Assembly: GCA_018881555.1 (NCBI GenBank)
Contig: JACAXG010000052.1
Span: 186,001-250,000 of the forward strand
Source: Amblyornis subalaris
Lineage: Eukaryota; Chordata; Aves; Passeriformes; Ptilonorhynchidae
Direction of reading: 5' to 3'
DNA length: 64,000 nucleotides
Position numbers and translations under genes: made by a program. The notes under the pieces are model-generated. The model did no database searches. It saw only the letters and a list, made by a program, of their open reading frames with translations, and was not told the origin of the DNA. Shown here one piece after another: positions 26,253 through 39,300 of this stretch. Every line of letters starts with the position of its first letter. Within the stretch, counting starts at the first letter, position 1.

Positions 26253-29020
26253 CATTGCATGGGGTGCTCTGTTCTCAAACCAGATGGCCCTACCTCTTCC
26301 ACAAGACTGGGTTCCCTGTTCAGAAAAAATATTTGAAAGCAAATTCTTATGATGACAGTTGTATGGATTACACATACATAGCTGAGGGTCTTCATCTTTT
26401 CCTTTACTTTGAATACCCATGGCTATAACAAATCTCTCAGCATTTGGCAGCAAAATCTGCCCAAGCTAAGTGAAAGCTGTGAGCAGCCTCCCAGGTAGCG
26501 CAGGAGGAAGATGGGTCCCCCACTGTGCTGCTTCCTCAGTAAAATACAGGTCTACTTTTCCCCCACTTTTCCCCCTCTCATGTTTTCAGTCATATGTGCT
26601 AGCTAGGATCAACTCAGGCAGATGGTAGCACATGGCAAACCAAGGCAGAAAACTGGGCAGTGTCAGGAATCAGCTTCAGGGTGGGTGCAGCTAATGTAGA
26701 AAGGGTTGCAAAGGGCTGTGACACTGCAAACCAGCCTGAAGAACAGGAAGAAACAGCTGCTTGAAACTATGCCTGTGACCTTTCCGTGGACAAACCCAGT
26801 GGGGAATAGACGTATTCTATGAATGATAAGAGAACAGCCAAATGAAGTGCAAACTGGAGACACAGACTGAAACAGGGACTGGACAACAACCAAAAAAAGG
26901 ATGAGGCAATTTAGACCCCACATATAGAAGAGGAGAAAAGCAAAGCTTTGTGCCAAGGCAGAATGCTAAAAAAGCCCACAGGAAAAGCAGATGGGAAATA
27001 TGTGTGGAAACAGTGCTAACACCTGCATGAGGTGTGTTATTCCTTCGATATGAAGAAAACAGTTCCAACCATGACTGACCGCAGTGCAAGCACTGAAAGA
27101 GACCTGTCAGAAAGACACAAAGGATGACCAGTCCCAACTGATTACTTTGCATACAAGGAAAGTAGTTCAAAATATTAGATAAGCAAAACACGATAGAGAG
27201 CCAGGATGAAAAGGACTGTCATAACAAAGGTGTTGCTAGATTTATTGAGTAATGCTCCAGAAGTCCTAATCATCAGATTCCCTATTGAAACAAATTACAC
27301 CAATAAAGTATATTGATATAATATACAAGAAACTGCTTCTTCAGACAGTGAGGAAAATAAAATTAATTGGAATTGTGCAGATAAGGAACTTGCAGAAGGC
27401 TTCCCCATGCCAAGCACGGGTGAAGAAAGTAGAATGCTGATATGGGAAATCAAGCAAGGGAAGATCCAAAAGGGTTGGTTGGAGGGGTTTGAATGCACAG
27501 ATCACTGGAATGCCTCCCGCTGCTGCAGCCAACTGTTTGGATTACACTGTCTCCCCTTATGCAGACAGGTTGCCAGCCTCTTGGGCTCAGAACTGGCAGG
27601 GCCTGTTAGGCAGGCTGCAAACCTTCAGGAGAAGGAGGGAAAGGGAAAGCTTTCACTTAATTTGAATAATCCGGCTTGTACTTCCAACATACAAATTAGG
27701 CAAGAAACTAAAATTGTTCTGAAGCAAAAGATGAAGGATAACAAGAATATAATGCCTGACGCAAATGTGTGGGGAAACAAGCAACAACTGGAAGGTGCTG
27801 TACTAAATAAAGGAGATTACGATCTGGAAAGACTAACTGAAACTTAGTGTGATAATTCCCTTGTGTTGAAAAGACAGGATGCAGTATGCATGGGAAAGGC
27901 AGAGTGGAGAAAATCAATAGGTGTAAAAACTGTTATATAATGTTTTCAAAGCACATATTTTATCATTTTGACAGTGACAACAGTAAAATGGTAAAAATCT
28001 CAGGTAAGCATACAAGAAATTAAAAAACAAAACAACCAAAAAAACCCTATAGCAATAATTGCATGCATTTCCCTTAGGCCAGCACTCTGGAACAGAGCCA
28101 GGGAATGCACAAACCTCTGAGTGCATTTTAGTTGATCAAGTCTCTAGATAGTGCATACAGATGCAAAGCTGTCAAACACATACAGTGAATTCCAAAAACT
28201 AAAGATGATGAGTTGGGTCAAAGTTTCAGCTGTTGGGAAGCAGGCACTGGAACTATGAAATCAAAGCACTTGAATCCAGTACAGCAAGAAAATAATTCAG
28301 AGGGCAAAAAGGTGAAAGGGAATCAATTCCACTTTCAGAAATATTTTAGAGAACACAAACTATTGAATATAGGATGAGAATAAATGCTTAACGCTTATCT
28401 GTATGAAAGAATATTGGGGACTTTTGGGGAAAATGTAAAAGGAATGAATTTGTGGGGGGATAAAAAAAAGGAGATATAAGGCAAAGCAATGATCAGAGTG
28501 TCCTCATAGGGGCTATTCGGAGTTCGAAGTACATACACAGAAAGGAGTGGTAGGAAAGGAATCCAAGGACTCTTGTCTGAATAGGCCAAAAAGTGAAAAG
28601 GAGAATAACAGGACTTATACAGCTACCAAAGGGGGAAAAGAAGTACAAAGATAAAAAGAGACTCTACCAATGAAAGAAAAAGGAAAGCAAATTAAATTTA
28701 AGGTGGAACAATAAAACAAGATACCAACCTGAACTGTGTATTTTATTTAACATAAAATATTATGAGCAATTTAGAGTTGATACCTCCAAAATCATCCTCA
28801 GCTGTTTGGAACATGTCCAGAAAAGTACCAAGTTGAGGCACATAATGTACTTTTGAAGTACTCAAGAATCAAGAGTAATCAAGAGACCTATCTTTGGCAT
28901 AGAGTGTAGGAAATTTAGGGTGTGGTTCATGGCATCTATCTTGAGTAATAAAGGCTCCAACATCTTTGAGCCAGTCCCTCTAGGTTTTTCATGGTACACA
29001 AAGAAAAACAGGAAATTACC
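26253..29020. other. Gene-free intergenic DNA
   Basis: A plus-strand frame of 146 codons (27407-27847) and minus-strand frames of 97-124 codons (26663-27191) have no recognisable domain, no conserved start context and no partner exons. They are treated as chance. Parts could be old retroelement sequence. Confidence 0.5.
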
Positions 29021-29360
29021 TGTCCTGGTTTTGGCTGGGGTAGAGTTAATTTTTTTCATGGTAGCTGGTACAGGGCTGTGTTTTGGATATGTGCTGAAAA
29101 CAGTGTTAATAATACAGATATGTTTTCATCATTGATAAGCAGGGCTTACACAGAGTCAAGAGCTGGTCTGCTACTAATGCCACCCCACCAGTGAGTAGTC
29201 TGGGGGTACAGAGGAGTTGACAGGGGACACAGTCACGACAGATTACCCCAACTGACCACAGGGATATCTCAGAGCATATGTCGTCATGCTCAGCATAAAA
29301 ACCTGGAGTAAGGAGAATGAAAGAGAGGATGCTCAGAGTGACAGCATTTGTCTTCCCAAT
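29021..29360 (+). mobile_element. LTR of an endogenous retrovirus, copy A, 5' part
   Basis: Begins 'tgtcctggttttggctgggg', and the same phrases recur in order in copy B: 'ctgtgttttgga', 'gataatacagagatg'-like, 'gcagggcttacacagag', 'catgctcag', 'gtttgtcttcccaa'. This self-similarity defines it as the same LTR family. It is interrupted at 29360 by copy B and resumes at 29951. No retroviral internal region (gag, pol, env) adjoins it, so it is a solo LTR. Assignment to an avian ERV, possibly ERVL-like, is by pattern. Confidence 0.88.
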
Positions 29361-29950
29361 TGTGCTGGTTTTGACTCAGAGTTAATTTTCTCCACAGTGG
29401 CTGCATGGGGCTGTGTTTTGGATTTCTGCTGAACACAGGGTTGATAATACAGAGATGTTTTTGTTATTGCTGAGCAGGGCTTACACAGAGCCAAGGCCCT
29501 TTCTACTTTTCTTACTGCCACACTGGACAGGAAGTTGGGGATGCATGGGAGGCTGGGAGGAGACACATCCAGGACAGGTGACCCCAAGTGACCAAGGGGA
29601 CATTCCACACCATCTGGCATCATGCTCAGTATATAAAGTGAGAGGAAGAAGGAGGAAGGGGAGAATGTTTGGAGTGACAGTGTTTGTCTTCCCAAGTCAC
29701 CGTTACGTGTGATGGGGCCCTGCTCTCCTGGAGATGGCTGAACACCTGCCTGCCGATGGGAAGCAGTGAATTAATTCCTTGTTTTGCTTTGCTTGTGTGC
29801 ACAGCAATTGCTTTCCCTATTAAAATGTCTTTACCTCAATCCATGAGTTATCCAGCTTTTACCCTTCCGATTCTCTCGCTGACCCAATGGTGGGGGAGTG
29901 AGAGACAATCTGCCTGGTAATTGGTTGCTGGCTGGGATTAAACCACAACA
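29361..29950 (+). mobile_element. Solo LTR, copy B, nested inside copy A (590 bp)
   Basis: Starts TGTGCTGG and ends CCACAACA, i.e. the TG...CA termini of LTRs. It contains a TATA box (cagtatataaag, about 29628-29639) and an ATTAAA signal near 29819. It is flanked by CCAAT (29356-29360) and CCAAG (29951-29955), a 5-bp target-site duplication with one later substitution. Copy B itself carries the uninterrupted version of the target (cttcccaagtcacc, about 29692), which shows what copy A looked like before insertion. A 5-bp duplication is typical of ERVL-type integrations. Confidence 0.9.
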
Positions 29951-30176
29951 CCAAGTCACTGTTACATAATGATGGAGTCCTGTTTTCCTGGTGATGGCTG
30001 AACACCTGCCTGCCCATGGGAAGGGAAGAACGAATTCTTTGTTTTGCTTTGCTTGTGTGTGCAACTTTCGCTTTTCATATTTAATTATCTTTATCTCAGC
30101 ACATGAGTTTTCCCTTTTACCCTTCCAATTCTGCCCCCCATCCCACTAGAAGGGTGTGTGAGTGAGTAGCTCTGTG
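29951..30176 (+). mobile_element. LTR copy A, 3' part
   Basis: Resumes 'ccaagtcactgttaca' and parallels copy B: 'gatggctgaacacctgcctg', 'ttgttttgctttgcttgtgt', 'cccttttacccttccaattc'. Homology fades after 'gagtagctctgtgg', before the expected CACAACA terminus, so the last 30 or so bases appear deleted or diverged. Confidence 0.85.
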
Positions 30177-33100
30177 GCCGTCTCCAAAATGGAGCACACC
30201 TAATGCCTATTGGGCAGAAGCTGCAGGAAGGAATGTGCAGGAGACCCATGTCTCAGGTCAACTGAGGCTGTATTGTGTGGATGTGTCATATTTTTTTCTG
30301 GTGCCACACAAAACCACTTTATCTTCCCAGAAATCATTCTCTTCTAATGAAAATAATCCATTTGCTGGCAGATCTGACAGGAAAACTGGTATCACCAAAT
30401 TTTCGGAAACCCAGTCTAAAATTACCAATTTTAATTTCATGCACTTTGCTGTATTTGAAATGATCTTATTAGAACACTCTGCATTACTCAGCACAATAAC
30501 TGTTAAAAAAAAATCTGGGCTTTGTAAAATTCTATTTCTTAAGGAAAAGACTATTTTGTTAGATAAATTATAATATAAACCATATAATATCCACCTCGCA
30601 ACTAAGGTAACACCTGCATGATGAACCCTGTTCACTAGAAACCAGTAATCTAAAATTAATCATTCCACTATGGACTTGGGAAAACTATGAAAGTCCACCT
30701 CTATGTGCCTATGTTTATAAAATACTACTGTGGCGATTGTATATTTCATTAGGAATGTGAGCCCATGAGACACATAGAGAAAAAATAAAATGAACTACCA
30801 TTATGAGAAGATAGATATACTTTCATATCGGTGCTTTCCATTACAAATAGAGCATTCACTTCTTTCCTAATACACAGAAAATGCCTTTTTAGTTCTTTGC
30901 TCTTTATTTTTGTAGTTACAGAAGCTCTAAAAGAATATTTAAGGCAGTAATTATCTCAGTGTTACAGCACTGTCGGTGAGAGGAAAGACCACTTAAAAGA
31001 CTGGAAAGAAAAACGAAACTAGTGTCTTCCCACTCATGTGTATATACTGAACTTCTTTACAGTCAGGCAAGACCTTAACCTTCACAGCTGTGACACCTAC
31101 AACTGCCACTGATGTCAGCAAGAGATAGAAAAAACATAAGGACAAGAATGTCAAAACTACAATACATTTGCAAACAATAATCAGCAGTATGAAATAACAC
31201 CTAGGAAATGTCAAATAAGAAGAAAATCAAAGAACATGATCTGTGCTGTGTATTAAATGAGGCAGAGGACCCAAAGGAAAAAAAAGTATGCGATCATATG
31301 ATTAAAAGTTGTAGCATAGAGGGAGTGTTAAGGTTGTCAAAAAAAGAAAGCTCCTTTACCTTAGCAGGCCTAATTTTTGTTCCTTGCAAATTTCACCACT
31401 GGGGCTCTTTCACTGGGCTTTGTTGGTTGGGGTATTTTTGTTTGTTTTGGGGTTTTTTGGGGGAGGAGGGTTAGGGGCCTTTTTTGCTGGTGGTTTGGGG
31501 TGTTAGGTTTTTGGTTTTTTTTGTTTTTTTTTTTTTTTAAATTTTAAACGTGGATTTTCAGACTACTGTAACTGTTCCACTTCTTGGAGGTCTGCAGCAC
31601 ATGACTTCACTGGCAGTGACCCTGCAGAACAATGTATTCCACAGTGAAGTTATTCTTGGAGGCCAGGCGACAGGATGTTCTCATGTAGGCAGTATGCAAT
31701 TATACATTGTTATCTGGTGACAGCTGATCCAGCAGCCAGCACACAGCAACACAAGTCAATATTGTTTCTCATACAGACAGGACAAACCTCCCTACAGAAC
31801 AGAGGTTAAATCTAGCAAAAGTATCCAAGGGAATAATCAGTTTCTCTATTTGCAGGTGTAAAGAAGAGGTTTATGACCACAGTTGCATTATTATTCCCTC
31901 TAATATTATCCTAGATTACATTAATTGCTCCAGTATGTATCTCTGGTATAGAACTAACTTAGACAAATACCTTTTGTCTTTTCTGTCTTATACATACATA
32001 TTGCATGCATACAGCAATCCAATGTATTTATATGAAACACCAATTTATAACCCAATCCAAGGCTACAAAGAAACCTATAGATAGGAGATGAATTACAATG
32101 GTTTACACCTGACCTAATAAAGATCTCCATGATGAAACTATCATAGTACTTAAAGACAACTACCTCCAAATTAGTCATCCTGGTTTCCTTTATAGCTACT
32201 GAAGAGCACTTGCATGATGTCTCTCATCTTACCCTGTAGCAGTCATCTGAAATACTCTAAAAGTGCCTGCTTCTCTCCATTAACCATACTTCATTAACCA
32301 TAACCATAAGCTTCTGAAGATAAATTCCACCTTTCCTGTGTAGCTACAGATAAGGTTAAGTGTCTGGGAGATTATTTATGCTACTGAAATTGGAGAAAAA
32401 AGAAAAAAAAAAAAAAAAGACTAGAGGATAGACAAATTCTTTCCAGTATGTAGAATTTCAAACATTCATTTAACCCATTAGCCTTTCTTTGACTCCTTCA
32501 TCATCACTTACTGTAGAGGTTGTTCTTGAAAAGGAGAATATGCTGTCACAGTCCATCTGCCTTAGCACAGCCATTATTTCTTTCTTATGTGTACAAGCAT
32601 TTACGTTTTCTTTTTGGGCACACCACTGTGTGAATCCAGTACTCGGGTGAAAGTTTGTACAAGGGTTCTCACAGCTGTAGGTAGGGGGCAATTTTCAGTA
32701 GGATTGGAGACATTCTTCATCCATTCTACCCATGATAAACCCATTATTTTTCCCACTGTGCACATCCAATGCATATTGTGTGAGCTGTTCAGACTCCCAA
32801 CACTGATTCACCTTCATGCTACACAACTTCTTGACTACTGTCGGCTGGGTTATATCACAGACGTTTTCTCAGGGAAAATAACGCTTATCTGATGTTGTAG
32901 TTGTCCTGGGGACTAGAACTGGCCTGTGGGCCACAATATCCCTCAGGCGATCAGTTGGATGGCTTTGTTCTAAATTACTCATGAAGTGGGTGCTACTAAC
33001 GAGCATACAAAAGTAATGCTAAATTAAGTGTCATAACAAAATAAGGTATTGTCCATAAAATCCATTTTCATGACCCTCTGGGCTAGATGAATGCAAAGCA

Positions 33101-33448
33101 TTTTATTTGAGGTTATGCTTGAGCAGCCACAGCAAACTGCAGCATCACTCCAAAATCCAGTTAACAGTAGAGCAAGATTTGCCTCCTGAGTGTGCACGTA
33201 TAAAGGGAATTTTTTTTTTGGTCTAATTTTGTGATATATAATACTATCTGACAAGTTTCAAACTGTGTATGATCATGTTTCCTTCCAAAAGCTGACACAA
33301 AGCTTCATCACAGACCAGCCTTTGATCCAGCAGAATGGTACCCGTGCAGCTGGACAACTGATCAGGCTGCTAAATTAAAATATGGGGAATAATAATTTTG
33401 GGAGTTATGTCTGCAATTTGGTCAATGAAATTAAATTACCATATGCAG
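30177..33448. other. Gene-free intergenic DNA with T/G-rich patch
   Basis: At 31420-31545 the sequence is almost entirely T and G with runs of each and ends in a poly-T tract. A poly-A tract lies at 32395-32418. Frames of 112-125 codons on both strands around 30235-30635 overlap each other and have no domain pattern. Confidence 0.55.
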
Positions 33449-33580
33449 TGGGTTGACCCTGGCTGGATACCAGGCACCCACCAAAGCTGCTCTATCACTC
33501 CCCTCCGCTACTGAACAGAGGAGACAAAATGTAATCATGGGTCATGTTGTTAAGGCTAGACAGATATGGGGAAGGAACTT
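33449..33580 (+). mobile_element. Fragment of a second ERV LTR family
   Basis: The stretch 'tgggttgaccctggctggat', 'accaggcacccaccaaagct', 'gctctatcactcccctcc' and 'gaacagaggagacaaaatgt' resembles the 5' end of an LTR family frequent in songbird genomes, unrelated to the 29 kb LTRs. Homology appears to fade after about 33560. The 3' boundary is approximate and family naming needs a repeat library. Confidence 0.6.
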
Positions 33581-34565
33581 TTTCCTATCAGAAAATCTTC
33601 CGTGGGATTATAACATTTCTGATCAAATTATTTTTAAGGAATTCTTTCAGGTTTAAACAAAAATTACTTCCATTTAAACAAGAGAAATAAACATCAATTG
33701 TTTCTTCTCCAGAGAGACCAACAGCCTCCCAGTACATGGGAAAGTAAAGCACAAATACCCACTCACCTCACCTAACTGGAACCATTATCATGAACAGTTA
33801 TCTATCACATCCCAACTCATCATATCAGAAGCTGAACTACAGTCTGCTCTGAGACTGCGTAATAGGGTTTCTCAACAGAGAACTCTCACATAGTCTTTGC
33901 CTTTGGTTTTTGCATTCAGCATAGGGTCCTTTAAAACTGTTTTTACTAAAGAAAATTATGTATTCTGGTCCATTATTTGGGTTAAACTCAGAGAAACTTT
34001 TTTACTACCCCACTTCAGAATTCCCTGTCAGCCTGCCTCCTCCAAATTAAATAGTGGCTCACACTATGAGGTTTTGCTTTAGGTTATACAATCTACCAGC
34101 CCCAAGCTGAGTTGAGACTGCACTTTTCTTCATTTTACTATTCTTTGTCCAAATGTTTAACTTCAAAACAGGTCTTCCACCCACGTTCTCTTCCTTGGCT
34201 TCCTCTGCTTAATTGACGTGCAGTTCTTCCCTTCAGTCCTGCTAGGTCCTAGCTAATCCCCTGAGCTGCCAGAGCAATACCAGGGCTCATTCAACACGAG
34301 CTACCAGAGCAGCATTTTAAAGAATCCCAGCACTATATGGTTGCTTGTTGAAAATATTTTGCTTGGTATAAATGACTACATATTATTTTAAGTGCAAAAT
34401 CTCATTTGTTTTAATTTATTCAGCAGTAATCTTTGGAGAGGGGGAGGAGTGGTTTTTTGTGTGTGTTGTGTATATAAGTTTAAAAGCCTTATCCCACCAC
34501 GGAGCAGGAAAAACATTTCCTATCCCGCTGCAGTTACTTATCAGAAACTGTCTAAGGAACCATGC
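33581..34565. other. Gene-free intergenic DNA
   Basis: Nothing recognisable; part may be continuation of the LTR fragment before it. Confidence 0.5.
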
Positions 34566-34633
34566 AAAGAGAAAGAGACAGAGACAGAGAAAGAGAAAGA
34601 GAAAGAGAAAGAGAAAGAGAAAGAGAAAGAGAA

Positions 34634-34672
<39 letters not shown>

Positions 34673-34699
34673 GAAAGAAAGAGAAAGAGAAAGAGAAAG
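34566..34699. repeat. (AGAGAA)n hexanucleotide microsatellite
   Basis: About 134 bp of near-perfect GAGAAA-type hexamer, with GAGACA variants at the low-coordinate end and GA/GAAA interruptions at the far end. It is all-purine on the plus strand, so it could form triplex (H-DNA). Lys/Arg/Glu-rich frames across it are artefacts. Confidence 0.97.
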
Positions 34700-36318
34700 C
34701 TTGTGGAGAGTGCTGAAGTTTGTTAGGTCTTTACAGATCTAAGATAAGCCTCAGGGAAAAGCTAGATATGCATATATTTCTTTAATTGGTTTCAAATGTG
34801 TTTTCTTTGAAGTATCCCTGTACTAAATAAAGATTCTGTTTTAAGAAGTTTGTTTGGTTACTGTGTCAATCACTGTCATTGATTTTGGAGAGAGAAGAGT
34901 AAGTCAAACCTTCAAAATTAGTCACAGTATTCTGGGACTGTATCTGAGAATGCTGTTTGAAGTTGAATGTTCCCAATTTGTCCAGGAGTTATTTGATCTG
35001 TACTGTATGTGTACATTGATATTTTGACCTTGGCCAACCTTGAGTTTGGCCTCAGCTGTGCCTGTCTGCATAAGATGTGCTTTCTCCCCTGCACCACACC
35101 AAAGCCTCTATATTATACCGAAGTAGCCCCTACTGCAGATATTTTACCTGAAGCAAAGNTGTTAAAGATCTGCACTCTGACAATCTGGCTCTTCTTCCAG
35201 GTATATCTTTCTTTGCAGGAAGCAAAGTGGATAAAAAACAGGCAGAAGAACAATGAACTGCAGTTGATGTGCAGCATTCCCTCCTGCAAGGACAGCATGG
35301 GAGAATCACAATAGAACTACTGTCTGCACATGACCACCTCTCTCACTTCTGCTCCACTCCTCAAGGGGAGCTTTGCACTTCTTCCTCAAGAGGTACCTGA
35401 TCAGTGATGGTTCAGTCATTCAATCAAAGGTTTTGCACGGTTTCTTAACTAAAGTTAGAAACAAACATAGTTCTTGTTCACTTTCACCAACTCTTCCATG
35501 GCAAACAAGAGCATATCCAGATAAGAGAAGTAATAAATAAAATAATAGTGTTGCTGTTATTTTTTTCAGAATCATCAAAAAGTATTGCCACAAAAAATTT
35601 GTAAAATAATTCTTCTCTTCAATTTGACAGTTAAAATTAAATAAACATAATTTCACAAATGAGAGACTTTAAAAGCCAGAATAGTCAAAAGAAATAAATT
35701 ACCTGTGATAAATTGCAGCTCATTAAACCAGTGCAAATGGTCATTCACTATAGGATAGTATTACCACATATTACCATTTGTTAAAGGAAAAGCTAAGCCT
35801 TACTTAATACCCATTAAAGCCTTACTTAATATTCATTGAATAATATAAATAAATAGGCTACCTGTGCTAACAACATAAGAGCCTCCAAAACAGCTATAAT
35901 GAAAAACAGAAGTCAGAGGATAGCAATACTCAGCCTAGATGTGGTTCTCATGGGAAACAAACAAACAAACAAACAAACCTGAAAATAATAATAATATAGT
36001 GCTATTGCTCTGTTCTCTGTGAATGATACCCTAAATATGTCTCTTCTCCTATTTGGCTGTAGTTTGTGTTAAAAGAAGCAGTGTATTCAGGCTAGACATA
36101 AGTATAAATGCAGAATCATGCAGCCCAGCTATGCTCTCTGTTTCTTTCTCAAACCCTTGTTCACGAAAAACAGAATGAAGGAAAAAAAATCTTAAATGGC
36201 TTATTATTTATTACACCTAGCAAAAGCAGTGCCATTAAATGTATGAGTTTTTTCATGCTGAAATAGTGCCAGTGGCTTGGTGTGCTAATACATCTGGGAG
36301 AGGAAGGCCTGGCTGCCT
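34700..36318. other. Gene-free intergenic DNA with short tandem repeats
   Basis: Holds a 22-bp tandem duplication (35795-35816 and 35817-35838) and six CAAA units at about 35956-35979. No gene was recognised. Confidence 0.55.
35795..35838. repeat. Tandem 22-bp duplication
   Basis: Two abutting copies beginning AAGCCTTACTTAAT, differing at a few positions in the last eight bases. It is a simple local duplication. Confidence 0.85.
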
Positions 36319-36341
36319 TGGTGCCAGCAGAGGGAGCATAG
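36319..36341 (+). promoter_or_regulatory. Candidate CTCF-binding site
   Basis: GTGCCAGCAGAGGGAGC fits the CTCF core CCASYAGRKGGCR with one mismatch (A where C is preferred). The adjoining sequence is AT-rich desert. Motif reading only; occupancy is unknown. Confidence 0.35.
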
Positions 36342-39300
36342 AGCATTGCTTTTTGTGGGCTTCAAACCTGCAAGAGGAGTTTTGTTCTTTTCTGTTCCAA
36401 TTTTCCCCCCCAATTAAATGTTTTTAAAATTGAATCGCACCTTCCATGCTAAAAGCACCTTTTTACATATCACAAATACAGCTGTGAGGTAACACAGGTC
36501 TCAGGTTGCTCTAGGATAATTAACTTTAGTATCTGAAACACCAAGGCAGACACAGGTAGGGAATTTCACCAAGATGAGACGCAAGATATCCCAGGGCATG
36601 GTGGCTAAATTGCAAACCAAAAACGTACCTTCAAATCATCCCCACTCAGTGGCACAACATGTGCCTGCGCACAGCAGCCACCGCACAAAGGGGAGAAGCT
36701 CCTCTCCAAAGGGCATGTTTGTGCACATCTGCATGTCCAACACACCTGTGCCCACCCGGCTACGGAACGGGTGTGACCTGGGCGTTGCCGGAATTAATTA
36801 GCTAATGAGCCTTATCTTCCTGTCATTACTCAGGTAAAACTTCCATGTGTCTGAAACCAAGTAACTGCAAAAACTTTTGAGGGTGAAATGCATGATGTCT
36901 GTGCTACTTGTGCAGCTGACAACAGCAGGGGCTGTTCACCCCCTGACTCCAGACGAAGGAAAAATGTGTGTTAAGCTTCTCCACGCACTAGAAAATCCAT
37001 ACAAAGGACTCCAGAAAACTTAAAGACACAGTCAATTAAGGCCTTTTCTTTTCCTCATGATTCTCATTATCGGATTCTCACAAAATTGGATCCTACTTCA
37101 CCATGCCTTCAAAGGGACTCTTGTTAAAGCAAACAGCAACACTCAGCATCTTGCAAGTTTTATTCCCAAGTAAAAAGCTCATTGCAAAATCTAACTGACA
37201 GACACATCCCTTGGCTCCCTGACTCTCCCTAAAAGAGTCTGGAACCATAAAGCTTCCAGAATCAGATTTTCATAAGCTGAAGCCTAAGGTTGTAGAGGAT
37301 CTTCTCATGCACAGTTACTGCAATTGCATATGTATAGCTGGCTTTTGTACATACAAATGGAGCCTGTATGCTTGTGCATGGCTCAAAGGAATCTAAACAG
37401 CTATACAAAAACACACACGGGCCTCAGTTTTTGTTTTATGAGGTGAATTAAGCAAAGGGGGAAGAAGAAGGTGATGGGAAAAAGATGAAATTCAGACCTC
37501 ATCAAAGTCAAGGGTAGTTTTCCTATAGACTTCAAAAGAGTCAGAACTTCATCTGTTACATTTATGTGCTACTGAACCCAGAGATATGTTCAGAAACAGG
37601 TTTCAACCTCAATTCATTTGGCAGCCCAACTTCTTCCTGGTTGAATGGTGGAAGCGCTGACAAGAACCTCAAAAGAAAATTCTACCGTGATCTAAATCAG
37701 CAGTTCCCAAATTTTTCTGACTGTCTGGGCAAATACCTCCTTTTAAGAGCCAGGGAGAGCCTTCTGTCCCAGCCCTTATGAGTCACATAGCTCAAACTAG
37801 AGTGTACATGGAGGTCTCCATTGGACTGGCATGCAAACCAGCACCATGCTTCCCAGAACAGTGAATGTGGTATGCAATTAATTCCCAAGCTGCTCCTGCA
37901 GAAGACTGCTGGGAGTAGGTTACAAGCTGGATAAATTGAGTTTGCAGGCTGTGTTTAGCCTACAGCTTGCAGAATGGGTGTTTCTCCTCCAAGTTCACAC
38001 ACAGATCTGACTAATGACCATTAACTGTCCTTCAACAGTGGCTTACATCTTTCTTTTGGGAAGAGGAGTGGGGGGAAATGTGGAAAAGGTTCCCCTCCTG
38101 TGGTCAAATTTAACCTTAGTCTATGCAAGTACAACATTGCTGATGCTGCTGGACTTATGAATTGAGTAAAATCCTGGCCACACTTGATGGCAAAATTCCC
38201 TTTGGCTTTATTAGCATCTAGATTTCACAACAAATGTTAGGGGAGTGTGACTGCAAGACTGAGGCAAAGGCAAAGTAAAAGCAAGAACAGTTTCCTCACT
38301 GCAATCCAGGGACAAGGCATGGTTCTCCAGGGCTATAAGGCAAGAAATAAAAATAAAAATAGATATATAAATAAATAAAATGGATTCCTTGTTCAGATGG
38401 TTACTAGTTCTTGGCCCTTTTTTCTCCCATCTTCTCATCCACAGACACCTGTCCAGCTGCACTTTCTTCACGCTTGACTGTCCAGTTAAGCTTCTCTGTC
38501 AGCCGTGCTGTCACTCCTCTTTCAGCACATGATGTCACCTCTCCTGCCATCTTGCTGTCACTCTTTTCATACGGCAGGATTCAGAGCCTTAGCTCACAGA
38601 CCTGTTTGTACACTGGAATAAAAATATTTGTCATACTTGCTTCTCATCTCCTATTGAAAATGAGCTTAGCTAAGAAGGAAAAGCCTGTCAGGAAAGTACT
38701 GACATTGACTTTCTCTGCCAGCAGTGTTCCAAAATACTGGATTTTTTTCTTCTGCCTATCCAAAAAGATGAGAAGAATTGAGAAGTGAAGGATTCAGCTC
38801 TGCTAGGGAATAAGCATACATATTCTGTAATGGCTTTTCATGTGCTTTCCTACATGTAGGTCAGTGAACAGCACAGGTTCTTGTCCTAATTATTGTTTTG
38901 TTGTGGGATTCTTTTTCTCCACGATCTAATGGTGGCTAAGCAATCATTTTGCACTTCTGGGCAAAGGCAATAGCCCAGAGAAAAACTTGCCAACTGTGCA
39001 TTTTTATACTGCTCTGCAGCACAAAAGACACACCTCAAGGCCCCTAAGGTGGCAGGTTCTAAAATGCAACTCATTTTAACAGCTAAATATTGCTATACTC
39101 ACTGTGTGAGCAGACCTTAGGTTTGTATTAGTTGGTATAATGTGATACATGAGAATGCATAATTCTTGATCACAGCAAAGGANAGTAGGAAAACAGGTCC
39201 TTGCAACAAAATCTTTCCATCATGGGTTCCCTTTGCAAAGCACGGATAACCTCTGACTTCCATGTGGAGCTGGATTCTCAGAGGATGGAAGTTAGCAATG

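Noticed and set aside
34372..34742. Lys/Arg/Glu-rich 114-116-codon frames
   Set aside because: Translation of the AGAGAA microsatellite.
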